Under the pieces are notes generated by a model. The model had not been told where the DNA came from, did no database searches, and saw only the letters and a program-made list of their open reading frames with translations. Shown in pieces: positions 8,456-16,472 of a DNA stretch of 64,000 nt. Source of the DNA: RHLJ01 sp965222205. Its GTDB lineage: Bacteria; Bacteroidota; Rhodothermia; Balneolales; Balneolaceae. The DNA is taken from positions 3,472,001 to 3,536,000 of the forward strand of contig OZ244932.1 in NCBI GenBank assembly GCA_965222205.1. Reading direction: 5' to 3'. Position numbers and translations under genes: made by a program. Numbering within the stretch: the first letter of the stretch is position 1; every line of letters begins with the position of its first letter.

Positions 8456-10052
8456 AAGTAAGAAAAACAAAATGTGTCCCACCCTTGGGAGGAACTTAGA
8501 AATTCATGAAGGCCCGGAATTAAATTCGGCGAAACAATCCCAAAAAATGGGAAGGGAAATTCCAAACTTTAAATTCCAATTTGGGCTACCTGGAATATTG
8601 ATACTTCTTCTTTTTCTAAGTCCAACGGTTAGTTCTCAAGTTCAAACCTTCACGCTTGAAGAAAGTATCGAGTACGCCAAGCAAAACAGTCCGCTTTCTC
8701 GTGCAGCACGATTCTCAATACTTTCCGCAAAGTGGAGATATAAATCATTTCGGGCGGATTTGCTTCCTAGCCTGGAATTAGATGGAAATGCGCCGGGATA
8801 TAGTCGTGCATTCACGGCGAATCGTTTAGATGATGGGACAACGGTATACCAGGAAGAAAGCCTTACTCAATCTTCACTAAATTTATCTGTGAATCAGAAT
8901 ATTCTTCCTACCGGTGGAGCCTTGTCGCTATCGAGTGGAATTAACCGACTAATTCTATTTGAAAGTGGTATAAATGGGGAAGATATCACCCGTTGGCAGA
9001 GTACACCGTTGGTTGCGAGTTTAAGGCAGCCACTTTTTCAGTTCAATAGTCTGAAATGGAGAAACCGAACTGAACCCCTTCGATATGAAATTGCTAAAAC
9101 TCAATATATCGAGGATATGGAAGAAATTGCGTTCACCGTCACGCAAAACTACTTTGATATGTTACTCGCTAAGATCAATGTAGAAGTAGCTGAGTTTAAC
9201 GTTACTGTTAATGACTCAATTTATAACATATCCCAAGGTCGTTTTCAGGTGGGGAGTATAGCCGAGAATGAGTTACTACAAAGTGAGTTGGAATTCAGAA
9301 ATGCACGAGCTTCTTATACTACTGCGGTATTAGAATATGAAAGAGCAGAGGAGAGTTTCAAAGCTTTATTGGGGATTGAAGATAGTCAGCAAATCGAAAT
9401 TGATATTCCACCTGTTGCGCCAGTAGTAGATGTTGATGTAGACAAAGCCCTGGAACTTGCCCGTGAGAATAACAGCACCTCCCTCGAATTTGAGCTGAAT
9501 GAATTACTTGCTGATCAGGCCTATGAACAAGCAAAACGAAATACTGGTTTTTCAGCAACCATACAGGCTAGCTTTGGTTTGAACCAGACTTCCGAAAATT
9601 TTGAGGACGTATATAAAGATCAGCAGAACCAGCAGTTCTTTACGGTAGGTTTTCAAATCCCATTGTTCAACTGGGGACAGAATATGGCGCAAGTACGGTC
9701 CGCCCGAAACCAACAAATGGCTACTGCTAATAATATTTCGTACCAACGATTACAGTTTGAATTGAGTGTAAAAAGTACCGTTCGTGAATTCCCGCAACTT
9801 CGTAGCCAGGTAGAACTCGCTGAAGTTTCAGATGAGATAGCCACCCGGCGCTACGACGTGGCGAAGAATCGTTATCTGATCGGACGGATTGATGTAACAG
9901 ATTTATTCATCGCCCAAAATCAAAAAGACAGTTCCCGTCGAAGTTATATTCAATCACTCAGAAGCTACTGGACTGGATACTATAACCTGCGCCGACTAAC
10001 CCTCTACGATTTCGAGCAGGACATGCCGATTTTGTATCTGCAGGAATTTTGA
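8448..10052 (+). CDS. TolC family outer membrane efflux protein
   Basis: About 534 residues if begun at ATG 8448, which overlaps the permease stop (ATGAATAA) and suggests translational coupling. ATG 8547 is an alternative that puts the signal sequence (LPGILILLLFLSPTVSSQ) closer to the N-terminus. The mature part starts with FTLEESIEYAKQNSP, typical of the TolC family, and contains the two long coiled-coil repeats (for example NELLQSELEFRNARASYTTA). It forms the outer-membrane channel of the tripartite exporter encoded by the two preceding genes. Bases 8448-8546 encode an odd Lys/Pro-rich leader and may not be translated. Confidence 0.88.
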   Translation: MNKSKKNKMCPTLGRNLEIHEGPELNSAKQSQKMGREIPNFKFQFGLPGILILLLFLSPTVSSQVQTFTLEESIEYAKQNSPLSRAARFSILSAKWRYKSFRADLLPSLELDGNAPGYSRAFTANRLDDGTTVYQEESLTQSSLNLSVNQNILPTGGALSLSSGINRLILFESGINGEDITRWQSTPLVASLRQPLFQFNSLKWRNRTEPLRYEIAKTQYIEDMEEIAFTVTQNYFDMLLAKINVEVAEFNVTVNDSIYNISQGRFQVGSIAENELLQSELEFRNARASYTTAVLEYERAEESFKALLGIEDSQQIEIDIPPVAPVVDVDVDKALELARENNSTSLEFELNELLADQAYEQAKRNTGFSATIQASFGLNQTSENFEDVYKDQQNQQFFTVGFQIPLFNWGQNMAQVRSARNQQMATANNISYQRLQFELSVKSTVREFPQLRSQVELAEVSDEIATRRYDVAKNRYLIGRIDVTDLFIAQNQKDSSRRSYIQSLRSYWTGYYNLRRLTLYDFEQDMPILYLQEF

Positions 10053-10063
10053 ATATATCCTAT

Positions 10064-10108
10064 TAGCTTATAGTTTAAGATTTAAATAACCAATTAAACT
10101 ATAAGCTA
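10064..10108. repeat. 15-bp-arm inverted repeat ending at a start codon
   Basis: Arms TAGCTTATAGTTTAA (10064-10078) and TTAAACTATAAGCTA (10094-10108) are perfect reverse complements separated by 15 nt. The right arm ends on the A of the lipoprotein ATG. No T-run follows, so it is not a classical terminator. It may end the tolC transcript, hide the start codon in mRNA, or be an operator or insertion scar. Confidence 0.6.
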
Positions 10109-10848
10109 TGTCTCAATACTTAACGCAGTTTAAAAGTGTCTTTAGCAAGATAATTTTTTTTACACTGATTGTTTTTTTTGGATGTCACAAGAACCAATCA
10201 GATTTAAGCGATTTTAAGTTTTCTTCACTAAGCGATACTACAAAACTATTTAGTTCAATAAAATTTGATAGTTCATTAATAAAGCCTTTCAAAAAATTTG
10301 TAGTTACTAATCAATTAAAATTAACTGATAATAATTACTCAAAAGACGAAATAGATTCAGTATTCAAATTGGAGATAGAAAAAATTGAATCATTCAACAA
10401 GCTTCAAAATTTGGTTAATTTAGAGATAGAATTTGCAGAAAGAGAGCAGTTTGGTTTCGATAGAATATTTATAAAATTAAGAAATACATCTGATAGAGTT
10501 ATTGATGCTCTGATTTTGAAAATTGAGTACTACAATACTTTTCAAGAATATCTTGGAAGCCAAAAAATTGAAATTACAAATGAAATTAATTCAAATACCT
10601 CTATTACAAAAAAAATAGTACCTAGAACTAAAACTGGAAGCTTAATTAGAAAAGAGGATACTATTTTTCACAAAAATGACACGATTTATGTAGTTGCCTA
10701 TCTTACAAAAATTGCTATTTCTGACGGAGAGACAATATCATCAAAAATGGATAGTGAACTCCAAGATTTTTCAAATTATTTATATCCATTTTATTTAGGT
10801 ATTAGGCAAAACAGCGAAGTCCATAGAGTAAAAAAAAGCACACCTTAA
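10108..10848 (+). CDS. hypothetical lipoprotein
   Basis: A 246-residue protein with a type II signal sequence: charged start, hydrophobic core SKIIFFTLIVFF, then GC at about residues 25-26 as lipobox. The mature chain is Lys/Ser/Asn-rich without a recognised domain. The stretch REQFGFDRIFIKLRNTSD onward looks like a beta-sandwich describing binding or interaction, but I do not recognise the family. Codon use is strongly AT-biased compared with the flanking tolC and dipeptidase genes. Together with the inverted repeat at its start and the toxin-antitoxin pair behind it, this suggests recent acquisition. No Shine-Dalgarno sequence is visible. Confidence 0.7.
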   Translation: MSQYLTQFKSVFSKIIFFTLIVFFGCHKNQSDLSDFKFSSLSDTTKLFSSIKFDSSLIKPFKKFVVTNQLKLTDNNYSKDEIDSVFKLEIEKIESFNKLQNLVNLEIEFAEREQFGFDRIFIKLRNTSDRVIDALILKIEYYNTFQEYLGSQKIEITNEINSNTSITKKIVPRTKTGSLIRKEDTIFHKNDTIYVVAYLTKIAISDGETISSKMDSELQDFSNYLYPFYLGIRQNSEVHRVKKSTP

Positions 10849-10904
10849 AATCCGTTTAAATGTGACCTGTTAATTCTAATTCGTTCTCATGCACTAAATA
10901 AGTA

Positions 10905-10930
10905 TACTTGTCGTACTTGTATGACAAGTA
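10905..10930 (+). promoter_or_regulatory. candidate operator of the toxin-antitoxin pair
   Basis: TACTTGTC (10905-10912) and GACAAGTA (10923-10930) are perfect inverted arms with a 10-nt spacer, and the spacer holds a further direct TACTTGT (10914-10920). The cluster lies 17 nt upstream of the antitoxin ATG. Ribbon-helix-helix antitoxins usually bind such short repeats to autoregulate the operon. Confidence 0.5.
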
Positions 10931-10946
10931 AACAAATGAAAAAATA

Positions 10947-11165
10947 ATGCCTGTTACAGTACGATTAGGATCCGATGTTGAAGAAAGGCTGGAAAAACTT
11001 TCTAAGCTCACCGGTCGCACCAAAACCTATTACATCCGCCAAGCACTCGAAGAAAAACTCGACGAACTAGAAGATCTTTACGTTGCTGAGCAAAGGTTAG
11101 AACAGCCCGAGAGCGATCGCTGGACGTTAGAGCAGTTAGAAAATGGCGATGACCTGGAAAGTTGA
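10947..11165 (+). CDS. RelB-like ribbon-helix-helix antitoxin
   Basis: A 72-residue protein. The N-terminus MPVTVRLGSDVEERLEKLSKLTGRTKTYYIRQALEEKL is split between a beta-strand and two helices, the layout of ribbon-helix-helix (CopG/MetJ fold) DNA-binding antitoxins. The acidic C-terminal tail (EQLENGDDLES) would wrap the toxin. It overlaps the following RelE/ParE-type toxin by 23 nt, the usual arrangement. It would bind operator repeats upstream and neutralise the toxin. Confidence 0.85.
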   Translation: MPVTVRLGSDVEERLEKLSKLTGRTKTYYIRQALEEKLDELEDLYVAEQRLEQPESDRWTLEQLENGDDLES

Positions 11166-11412
11166 ATTTGTTAATCGTGCTCGCAAAGAACTTCGAAAGC
11201 TTGATCCACAAAATCAGGACAGAATTTTAAAATGGCTGCGAGAAAATATAGTAACCGAAAATGACCCAAGAAGAGTTGGAAAATCTCTCAAGGGTAGAAT
11301 GAAAGGGTTATGGAGATATCGAGTCGGAGATTATCGGATAATCACTCAAATCCAGGACGAAAAAATTTTAGTTCTTATAGTTCGGATAGGTCACCGAAAA
11401 GATGTCTATTAG
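11143..11412 (+). CDS. RelE/ParE family toxin
   Basis: An 89-residue basic protein. WKVEFVNRARKELRKLD, then DPRRVGKSLKG, LWRYRVGDYRIITQI and the C-terminal RIGHRKDVY are the hallmark positions of the RelE superfamily; the last block carries the Arg/His/Tyr residues of ribosome-dependent mRNases. RelE-type members cleave mRNA in the ribosomal A site and ParE-type members inhibit gyrase. The GHRKDVY ending favours the RelE-type activity. ATG 11149 is an alternative start. The gene ends 4 nt from the stop of the convergent dipeptidase gene. Confidence 0.88.
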   Translation: MAMTWKVEFVNRARKELRKLDPQNQDRILKWLRENIVTENDPRRVGKSLKGRMKGLWRYRVGDYRIITQIQDEKILVLIVRIGHRKDVY

Positions 11413-11416
11413 TCAA

Positions 11417-12790
11417 TCACTCCTTAAAATCCGGCAGCAACTCAAAAAACTTGGCAGAGGTTTTAATTCCACGGTGGAAATCCTTCACAGAAAACTTCTC
11501 ATTTGGAGAGTGAATCGCATCACTGGTTAAGCCGAATCCCATCAAGATAGACTCGACACCAAGCACTCGTTTGAAGTCAGCCACAATAGGAATAGAACCA
11601 CCTTCACGAGAAAAGAGCACTTCTTTATTATAAATTTCTTCGAAAGCTTTAGCTCCGGCTTTTAATCCGTAGAAATCAAGATCGGTTACAGAAGGAAAAC
11701 CACCGTGATGTTCATTCGCCGTTACCTTTACTGTATCAGGGGCAATAGATTCCACATATTCCTGAAAAAGTCTGGCTATTTCATTCGGGTCTTGGTCAGG
11801 TACCAAACGCATACTTACTTTAGCTCCGGCTTTGGATGGAAGTACTGTTTTGGCCCCTTCTTTTTGATAACCACCCCATATTCCATTTACATCCAGTGTA
11901 GGTCTGGCTGAGCCTCGCTCCAAGGTTGTATAACCTTTTTCACCATGTACTTCTTTGATATCTAGAGATTTTTTATACGCTTCCTCATCAAAAGGAAGGG
12001 CGGCTGAAGCTTCACGATCAGCCTGAGTAAGTGGAATTACTTTATCATAAAAGCCGGGAACCTGAATCACTCCGTCCTCATCTTTCATCTTGGCAATAAT
12101 TTCGCATAGAACATTAAGGGGATTCTCAACTGCTCCTCCATATACTCCTGAATGTAAATCACGATTTGGCCCTACTACTTCCATCTCCATGTAGGCAAGT
12201 CCACGGAGTCCGTACGTAATAGAGGGCTGATCTTTTCCAAACATAGCGGTATCAGAAATAAGCACCATATCGCAAGCGAGCAGGTCTTTGTGATTTTCCA
12301 AAAACGGGACCAGATTCGGTGATCCAATCTCTTCTTCGCCTTCAAGGATAAACTTTACGTTCACAGGAATAGGGGTCCCTGATTTCACGAAAGACTCAAT
12401 TGCCTTAACATGTGTGAAAGATTGCCCTTTATCATCGCTGGCACCGCGCGCGTAAATACTACCATCTTTGATAGTAGGCTCAAAAGGGGGGGTGTCCCAA
12501 AGATCATCCGGGTCTGAAGGTTGCACATCATAATGACCGTAAACCAATACGGTTGGTTGATCGTCATAGGGACAATGCTCTCCGTAAACAATCGGGTTTC
12601 CCGGAGTATCAAATAATTCTACATGTTCAAAATCTAAAGCTTCAAGTTGCCCGATAAGAAAATCTGCTGCGTTGCGGATTGCGTCTTTTTTGGAGGAATC
12701 AGTGCTAATACTTGGAATCCGAAGCAGCTCAAAAAGCTCGTTCAGAAATTTATCTTTGTTTTGATCGATATACTCTTGCGGTGTACTCAT
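11417..12790 (-). CDS. M20 family metallo-dipeptidase
   Basis: A 457-residue enzyme of the M20/M25/M40 peptidase family. Zinc-ligand motifs: YGHYDVQPSDP (H86, D88), ARGASDDKG (bridging D119) and EGEEEIGS (E153/E154). The dimerisation lid is inserted in the middle, and a final zinc-ligand His is expected near SDAIHSPNE at the C-terminus. No signal peptide, so cytosolic. Such enzymes hydrolyse dipeptides or acylated amino acids. It follows batE by 12 nt on the minus strand and may be transcribed with the Bat block, though the function is unrelated. Confidence 0.93.
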   Translation of the reverse strand: MSTPQEYIDQNKDKFLNELFELLRIPSISTDSSKKDAIRNAADFLIGQLEALDFEHVELFDTPGNPIVYGEHCPYDDQPTVLVYGHYDVQPSDPDDLWDTPPFEPTIKDGSIYARGASDDKGQSFTHVKAIESFVKSGTPIPVNVKFILEGEEEIGSPNLVPFLENHKDLLACDMVLISDTAMFGKDQPSITYGLRGLAYMEMEVVGPNRDLHSGVYGGAVENPLNVLCEIIAKMKDEDGVIQVPGFYDKVIPLTQADREASAALPFDEEAYKKSLDIKEVHGEKGYTTLERGSARPTLDVNGIWGGYQKEGAKTVLPSKAGAKVSMRLVPDQDPNEIARLFQEYVESIAPDTVKVTANEHHGGFPSVTDLDFYGLKAGAKAFEEIYNKEVLFSREGGSIPIVADFKRVLGVESILMGFGLTSDAIHSPNEKFSVKDFHRGIKTSAKFFELLPDFKE

Positions 12791-12802
12791 GTAGTTTTTT
12801 AA

Positions 12803-13570
12803 TTATAAAATTTTGATTCCCTGATGTTCAATCCATCCAAATTGTCCGTTTCCTAAGCGAATATACAACCAACCATCGGTTGTTTTGCTTGTGATATGAT
12901 CTATAGTGATGGCATACCCTTCGTAGCCTAAACTAACTAAATCTGCGGCTTCATTGGCACTTTGTTTTACCTGAATCTCTGAAGTGATAATAACCGCTTC
13001 TGAATATCGCTGATCAATATAATCCACATAAAAAGATAATAATATTATCAGAAGACCAATGGACGACAACGTAGTAACAAAGGCAGGTAGTTTAGAAAAA
13101 GAAAAAAGAGCAGCCCACTTCAGAAGTACAAGAGATACGGCGATAGTAATTAAGAAAAAACCAATCAGAAATACGGTTTCCGATCCGGGTCCATTCTTCA
13201 ACCAATCGACGGCACGATCCCATGGAAGTTTAGGTAGCTGAGCAGATTGTCGGCTGAATTGAGATTCCACATACTCCAAGGCTTCCGAAGCAGAAGCATT
13301 GGTTGTTTGGAAGTTCAGAGATTTCATGAAATAGTATTTAGCAAGTCCCATAGAATCGAGCTGGGTGGATGCTATTCCCATATTCAGGTATAAAGCACCT
13401 GATACAACTCCGGTTTGTTCAATTGCATGATACATGGACATTGCTTCCGGATAATCGTTTTCTTCAAGCAGTGAATTGGCCTGATCAAATAAAAGCTGAG
13501 CACTTTCTTGTGCATGAGCTCCCGAAATACTTAAGATGGTAAGCAGCAAAATCCCGAACGCTTTTCTCAT
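12803..13570 (-). CDS. batE: BatE-like TPR protein with SH3-type C-terminus
   Basis: A 255-residue protein. A signal peptide (about residues 1-20, ending AHA) is followed by TPR repeats (about 22-110), two membrane segments (about 134-155 and 162-182) and a C-terminal SH3-like domain ending FGWIEHQGIKIL. This combination is typical of BatE in Bacteroidota aerotolerance operons. The start overlaps the batD stop by 4 nt. Bat proteins form an envelope complex of unclear molecular function, linked in some species to oxygen tolerance. Confidence 0.82.
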   Translation of the reverse strand: MRKAFGILLLTILSISGAHAQESAQLLFDQANSLLEENDYPEAMSMYHAIEQTGVVSGALYLNMGIASTQLDSMGLAKYYFMKSLNFQTTNASASEALEYVESQFSRQSAQLPKLPWDRAVDWLKNGPGSETVFLIGFFLITIAVSLVLLKWAALFSFSKLPAFVTTLSSIGLLIILLSFYVDYIDQRYSEAVIITSEIQVKQSANEAADLVSLGYEGYAITIDHITSKTTDGWLYIRLGNGQFGWIEHQGIKIL

Positions 13571-15324
13571 ACTACTTTATTGATCTGTTTTATGAGTTCC
13601 CGGGTTTTCTTGATGTCCGACTCCATTCCTTCGATCGATGCATTCGGAGCGTAAGCTATGGTATCGCATTTATCCAAAATTCGTTTTACTTCATCTGCGA
13701 TTTCAGTACCGGATTTTTCTTTTAGTGCGTCCGAAAGTTGTTGGATAGAAAGCCCTGCTAATGGCAGATTCAATTTATCAGAAATTAACTGGCTAAGTGT
13801 TTTTTGAATATGGTTATAGCCGATTTTTAGATCTGTTTGCCCTTCAGCTTTTTGGAGTTCATCCAATGCTTTTTCTTTAGCTTTTTGAGATCTGGCGAAA
13901 GCAGTATCACTGTTCATTTTATTATGATAGGTTTTGAAGCCGAAAGCTCCACCCAAAATTAAAAGAGGTAAGCCAAGCAACATCCAAACCCATTTTTGCT
14001 GTGAGAGAGGAGTTTTCTCGTTCGAAACCCAGTTTGCTAAACCGGTAATGGGTTCCACATTAAATCTAAGCTCGGTATCAGTAATGGAGGTAGCTCTTGG
14101 ATCACGTTCTGCCTCCAGAACCAATGCAGGTAACGTGACGGTGTTGTAGCGACCCTGAGCCGGACTGAAGTAAGCAAGCCTGCTTTCAGGAATTTCAAAA
14201 GATCCTTCATTTCTGGCGATGAGGATATCCGTAAAAATCTTGTTGCCACCAATTTGCCTGTTTGAACGGGTAATGGTAGAGTTTTCCTGCGGATTATAGA
14301 GTTCCAGAGTTTCAGGATATTCGTACTCAGGCTTTACAATCAGAGGGATGTTTCCCTGACCCGTGATAGTTGTAACCACTTCTACACTTTCGCCTACATA
14401 TGCTTTTGTCGGGTTGATACTTCTGGTAATCGAAAAATTTCCGACTCCACCCGAAAACGTAGCATTATTCAATTCCGGCAAAGAGGCAACATCAATGGTA
14501 ACGGGTAGGGTAGCCAGCTCCTTTCGTTCCTGGCCCAATCCAAAACTGAAAATATCCCGTCTTTGATTACGCTGTCTGATTTGAACCACCACTTCAAAAG
14601 GGCTTAGAGTAAGCTCTCCGGATTTGGTAGGAAAAAGCGCATATTGTAAAAGTACAGCACGTTGATACCGGACACCATTGATAATAGTTGAAGTAGTTCT
14701 GGCTTGTTGTCTGTTTTCGAGTTCCTCTTTCCAGAAACCCTCCGCTTTCCATCCTGGTGCAGCCTGGTAGGAAGAAACCTCCACCGAATTTTTGAAATAC
14801 AGAACAATATCAGCGATAACCTGTTCGCCTACTACAGGTTCCTCTTTTGTAGGTTCAAGGCGCACATAAATATCAGGTGAACGTTCTGCTTGACCGGTAT
14901 CAATCGTTTTTGGGTCCAGAACTTTAAAAGAAATTTCATTCGTGGTGTATGTCTCACCGTTCACTGTTACTTCAAGTGGGGGGAATGTATAGGTTCCGGG
15001 AGCCTGAGCGATGAACTGATACCCGTATGTGTAGGAGACCGAAGGCCGACCGTTCACATAGGTGAAATTCTGCGAGGTATTGGTGCTGCCGCTTAACCAA
15101 CGAAGCCCATCAATTCCCGGGATATCAGGCCGGTCGATGGAATTTATAGATTGACCGGAAACTTTAACATCCAGCCGAACACCTTCCCCTGAAAATATAT
15201 TGGTTTCGGTGAGTGAAGCATTAACAGTGATGTCTTGTGCCAGAGTACCTGATACAAGAAAAAACGAACATAAAAGTGCAGATATAATTCTGATATGCTT
15301 ACCAGTCTTTATCATGAGTGGCAC
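13567..15324 (-). CDS. batD: BatD family protein
   Basis: A 585-residue envelope protein. A signal sequence (about residues 4-30; Met4 at 15315 is an equally good start) is followed by repeated beta-sandwich domains, with GYQFIAQAPGTYTFPPLEV and YALFPTKSGELTLSPFEV as the family-typical turns. One membrane helix lies at about 446-467 (WVWMLLGLPLLILGGAFGF). A cytoplasmic helical tail then ends near RELIKQI. It overlaps the upstream BatC-like gene by 26 nt, consistent with tight operon structure. Confidence 0.88.
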   Translation of the reverse strand: MPLMIKTGKHIRIISALLCSFFLVSGTLAQDITVNASLTETNIFSGEGVRLDVKVSGQSINSIDRPDIPGIDGLRWLSGSTNTSQNFTYVNGRPSVSYTYGYQFIAQAPGTYTFPPLEVTVNGETYTTNEISFKVLDPKTIDTGQAERSPDIYVRLEPTKEEPVVGEQVIADIVLYFKNSVEVSSYQAAPGWKAEGFWKEELENRQQARTTSTIINGVRYQRAVLLQYALFPTKSGELTLSPFEVVVQIRQRNQRRDIFSFGLGQERKELATLPVTIDVASLPELNNATFSGGVGNFSITRSINPTKAYVGESVEVVTTITGQGNIPLIVKPEYEYPETLELYNPQENSTITRSNRQIGGNKIFTDILIARNEGSFEIPESRLAYFSPAQGRYNTVTLPALVLEAERDPRATSITDTELRFNVEPITGLANWVSNEKTPLSQQKWVWMLLGLPLLILGGAFGFKTYHNKMNSDTAFARSQKAKEKALDELQKAEGQTDLKIGYNHIQKTLSQLISDKLNLPLAGLSIQQLSDALKEKSGTEIADEVKRILDKCDTIAYAPNASIEGMESDIKKTRELIKQINKVV

Positions 15325-15853
15325 TTCCCTGAGTTTTCTTCTTCTTAAATTCCTTGAGCAATTCTTTTTCTTTTTGAGCCAGAGCCTGTAAGATTTTCTC
15401 AGCCTCTTCTTTACTTATTTCCTGGGGTTGCTGCGGTTGACCATCCTGCTGCTCCTGAGGCTGCTGCTCTTCATTTTGTTCCCCCTCCTGCTGGTCTTGC
15501 TGTTCCTGTTCTTCGTTCTGCTGCTCTTGATCCTGATTTTGCTGATCTTGATTCTGTTCTTGTTCCTGCTGCTCTTGATCCTCGTTCTGTTGGTTTTGTT
15601 GTTGCTGCTGTTGTTGTTTCTCTTGTTCTTCTTCCAACTTTTGAAGCAAGGCATTTAACTTCGGGTCGTTAGGAAACTGTGCAAGACCCTGCTGTACCTG
15701 AGCAATCGCTCCCTGGATATCCGCATTAATGAAAGACTGAGCACTACCGTGGAAATAATCATCGGCAGTTTGAGCCATTAACGCCGGAGCTGCGAAAAGC
15801 ACGGCGCTGGCAATACATATTCGAATACTATATTTAAGAATCGATTTCATCAA
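15299..15853 (-). CDS. BatC-like protein with Gln/Glu-rich tract
   Basis: A 184-residue protein with signal peptide (about 1-27, ending LMAQ) and one TPR-like segment (about 30-72). A 75-residue low-complexity region made almost only of Q, E, N and D (about residues 73-145) follows, then a short Lys-rich helix. Overlaps the neighbouring TPR gene (15834) by 20 nt and batD by 26 nt. The position between a TPR protein and BatD fits a split BatC. On the DNA level the tract is a run of CTG/TTG/CTC-like triplets and may vary in length between strains. Confidence 0.72.
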   Translation of the reverse strand: MMKSILKYSIRICIASAVLFAAPALMAQTADDYFHGSAQSFINADIQGAIAQVQQGLAQFPNDPKLNALLQKLEEEQEKQQQQQQQNQQNEDQEQQEQEQNQDQQNQDQEQQNEEQEQQDQQEGEQNEEQQPQEQQDGQPQQPQEISKEEAEKILQALAQKEKELLKEFKKKKTQGSATHDKDW

Positions 15854-16472
15854 CGTCTCCTATTCTTTGAATGAAGTCATTAAAATTTTGAACTGTTTGA
15901 TCTACTTTTAACGCTTCCTGCATTAAGTTGTATGCTTCCTGATATTTTCGTTCACTCACCAACTGCTCGGCCCGTTTCTTCATCGCCTTTGCATACTCAC
16001 TGGGAGGTTCCTGTTCCTGGTTTTCCTGCTGCTGTTCTTGTTGCTGTTCCTCTTCTTTATTCGATTCAGCCAATGCTCGCTCAAAATTATGCTTAGCCTC
16101 TGTGTCATCAGGATTCAGTTTTAGCGAATTTCTGAAATGCTGAGCGGCTGGTTTCCATTGTTCGCCCTCTGCCAGCACACTTCCAATGTTATATTCGGCC
16201 AGCGCCTTTTTTTCAGGAGCTTCAGCCATTGATCGGTATTCCATAAAAGCCTGAATGGCTTCTTCTGTTTTCCCTTGTTTGGCAAGCGCATTAGCAAGGT
16301 TGAAATACACATCAATATTCTCAGGATCTGCCTCTATAGATGCACGATAAAGTGCCTCTGCTTCCACATACTCTCCTTTTTCATAAGCCTCATTCCCTTT
16401 GCGAGCCTCTTCATTACCCGAAGCGAACAGGAGTAGCAAGGCAAAGAAATATGTAAATAGTTTAATCATCAT
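15834..16472 (-). CDS. batC: BatC-like tetratricopeptide repeat protein
   Basis: A 212-residue protein. The N-terminal hydrophobic segment (about 1-18) looks like a signal sequence. TPR repeats span about 20-130 (for example KGNEAYEKGEYVEAEALYR and VYFNLANALAKQGKTEEAI), then comes a Gln/Glu-rich linker (about 137-152) and a last TPR-like helix pair. The start overlaps the yebC stop by one base (TGATG), so translation is probably coupled. BatC usually sits between BatB and BatD. Here BatA, BatB and MoxR are missing upstream and yebC takes their place. Confidence 0.78.
   Translation of the reverse strand: MMIKLFTYFFALLLLFASGNEEARKGNEAYEKGEYVEAEALYRASIEADPENIDVYFNLANALAKQGKTEEAIQAFMEYRSMAEAPEKKALAEYNIGSVLAEGEQWKPAAQHFRNSLKLNPDDTEAKHNFERALAESNKEEEQQQEQQQENQEQEPPSEYAKAMKKRAEQLVSERKYQEAYNLMQEALKVDQTVQNFNDFIQRIGDVDEIDS

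Noticed and set aside
11310..11513. 67-residue plus-strand ORF bridging the toxin and dipeptidase ends
   Set aside because: Runs in another frame of two clear genes and shows no coding character.
15428..15658. Leucine-only plus-strand ORF that looks like a membrane protein
   Set aside because: It is the antisense image of the Gln/Glu repeat tract of the BatC-like gene.
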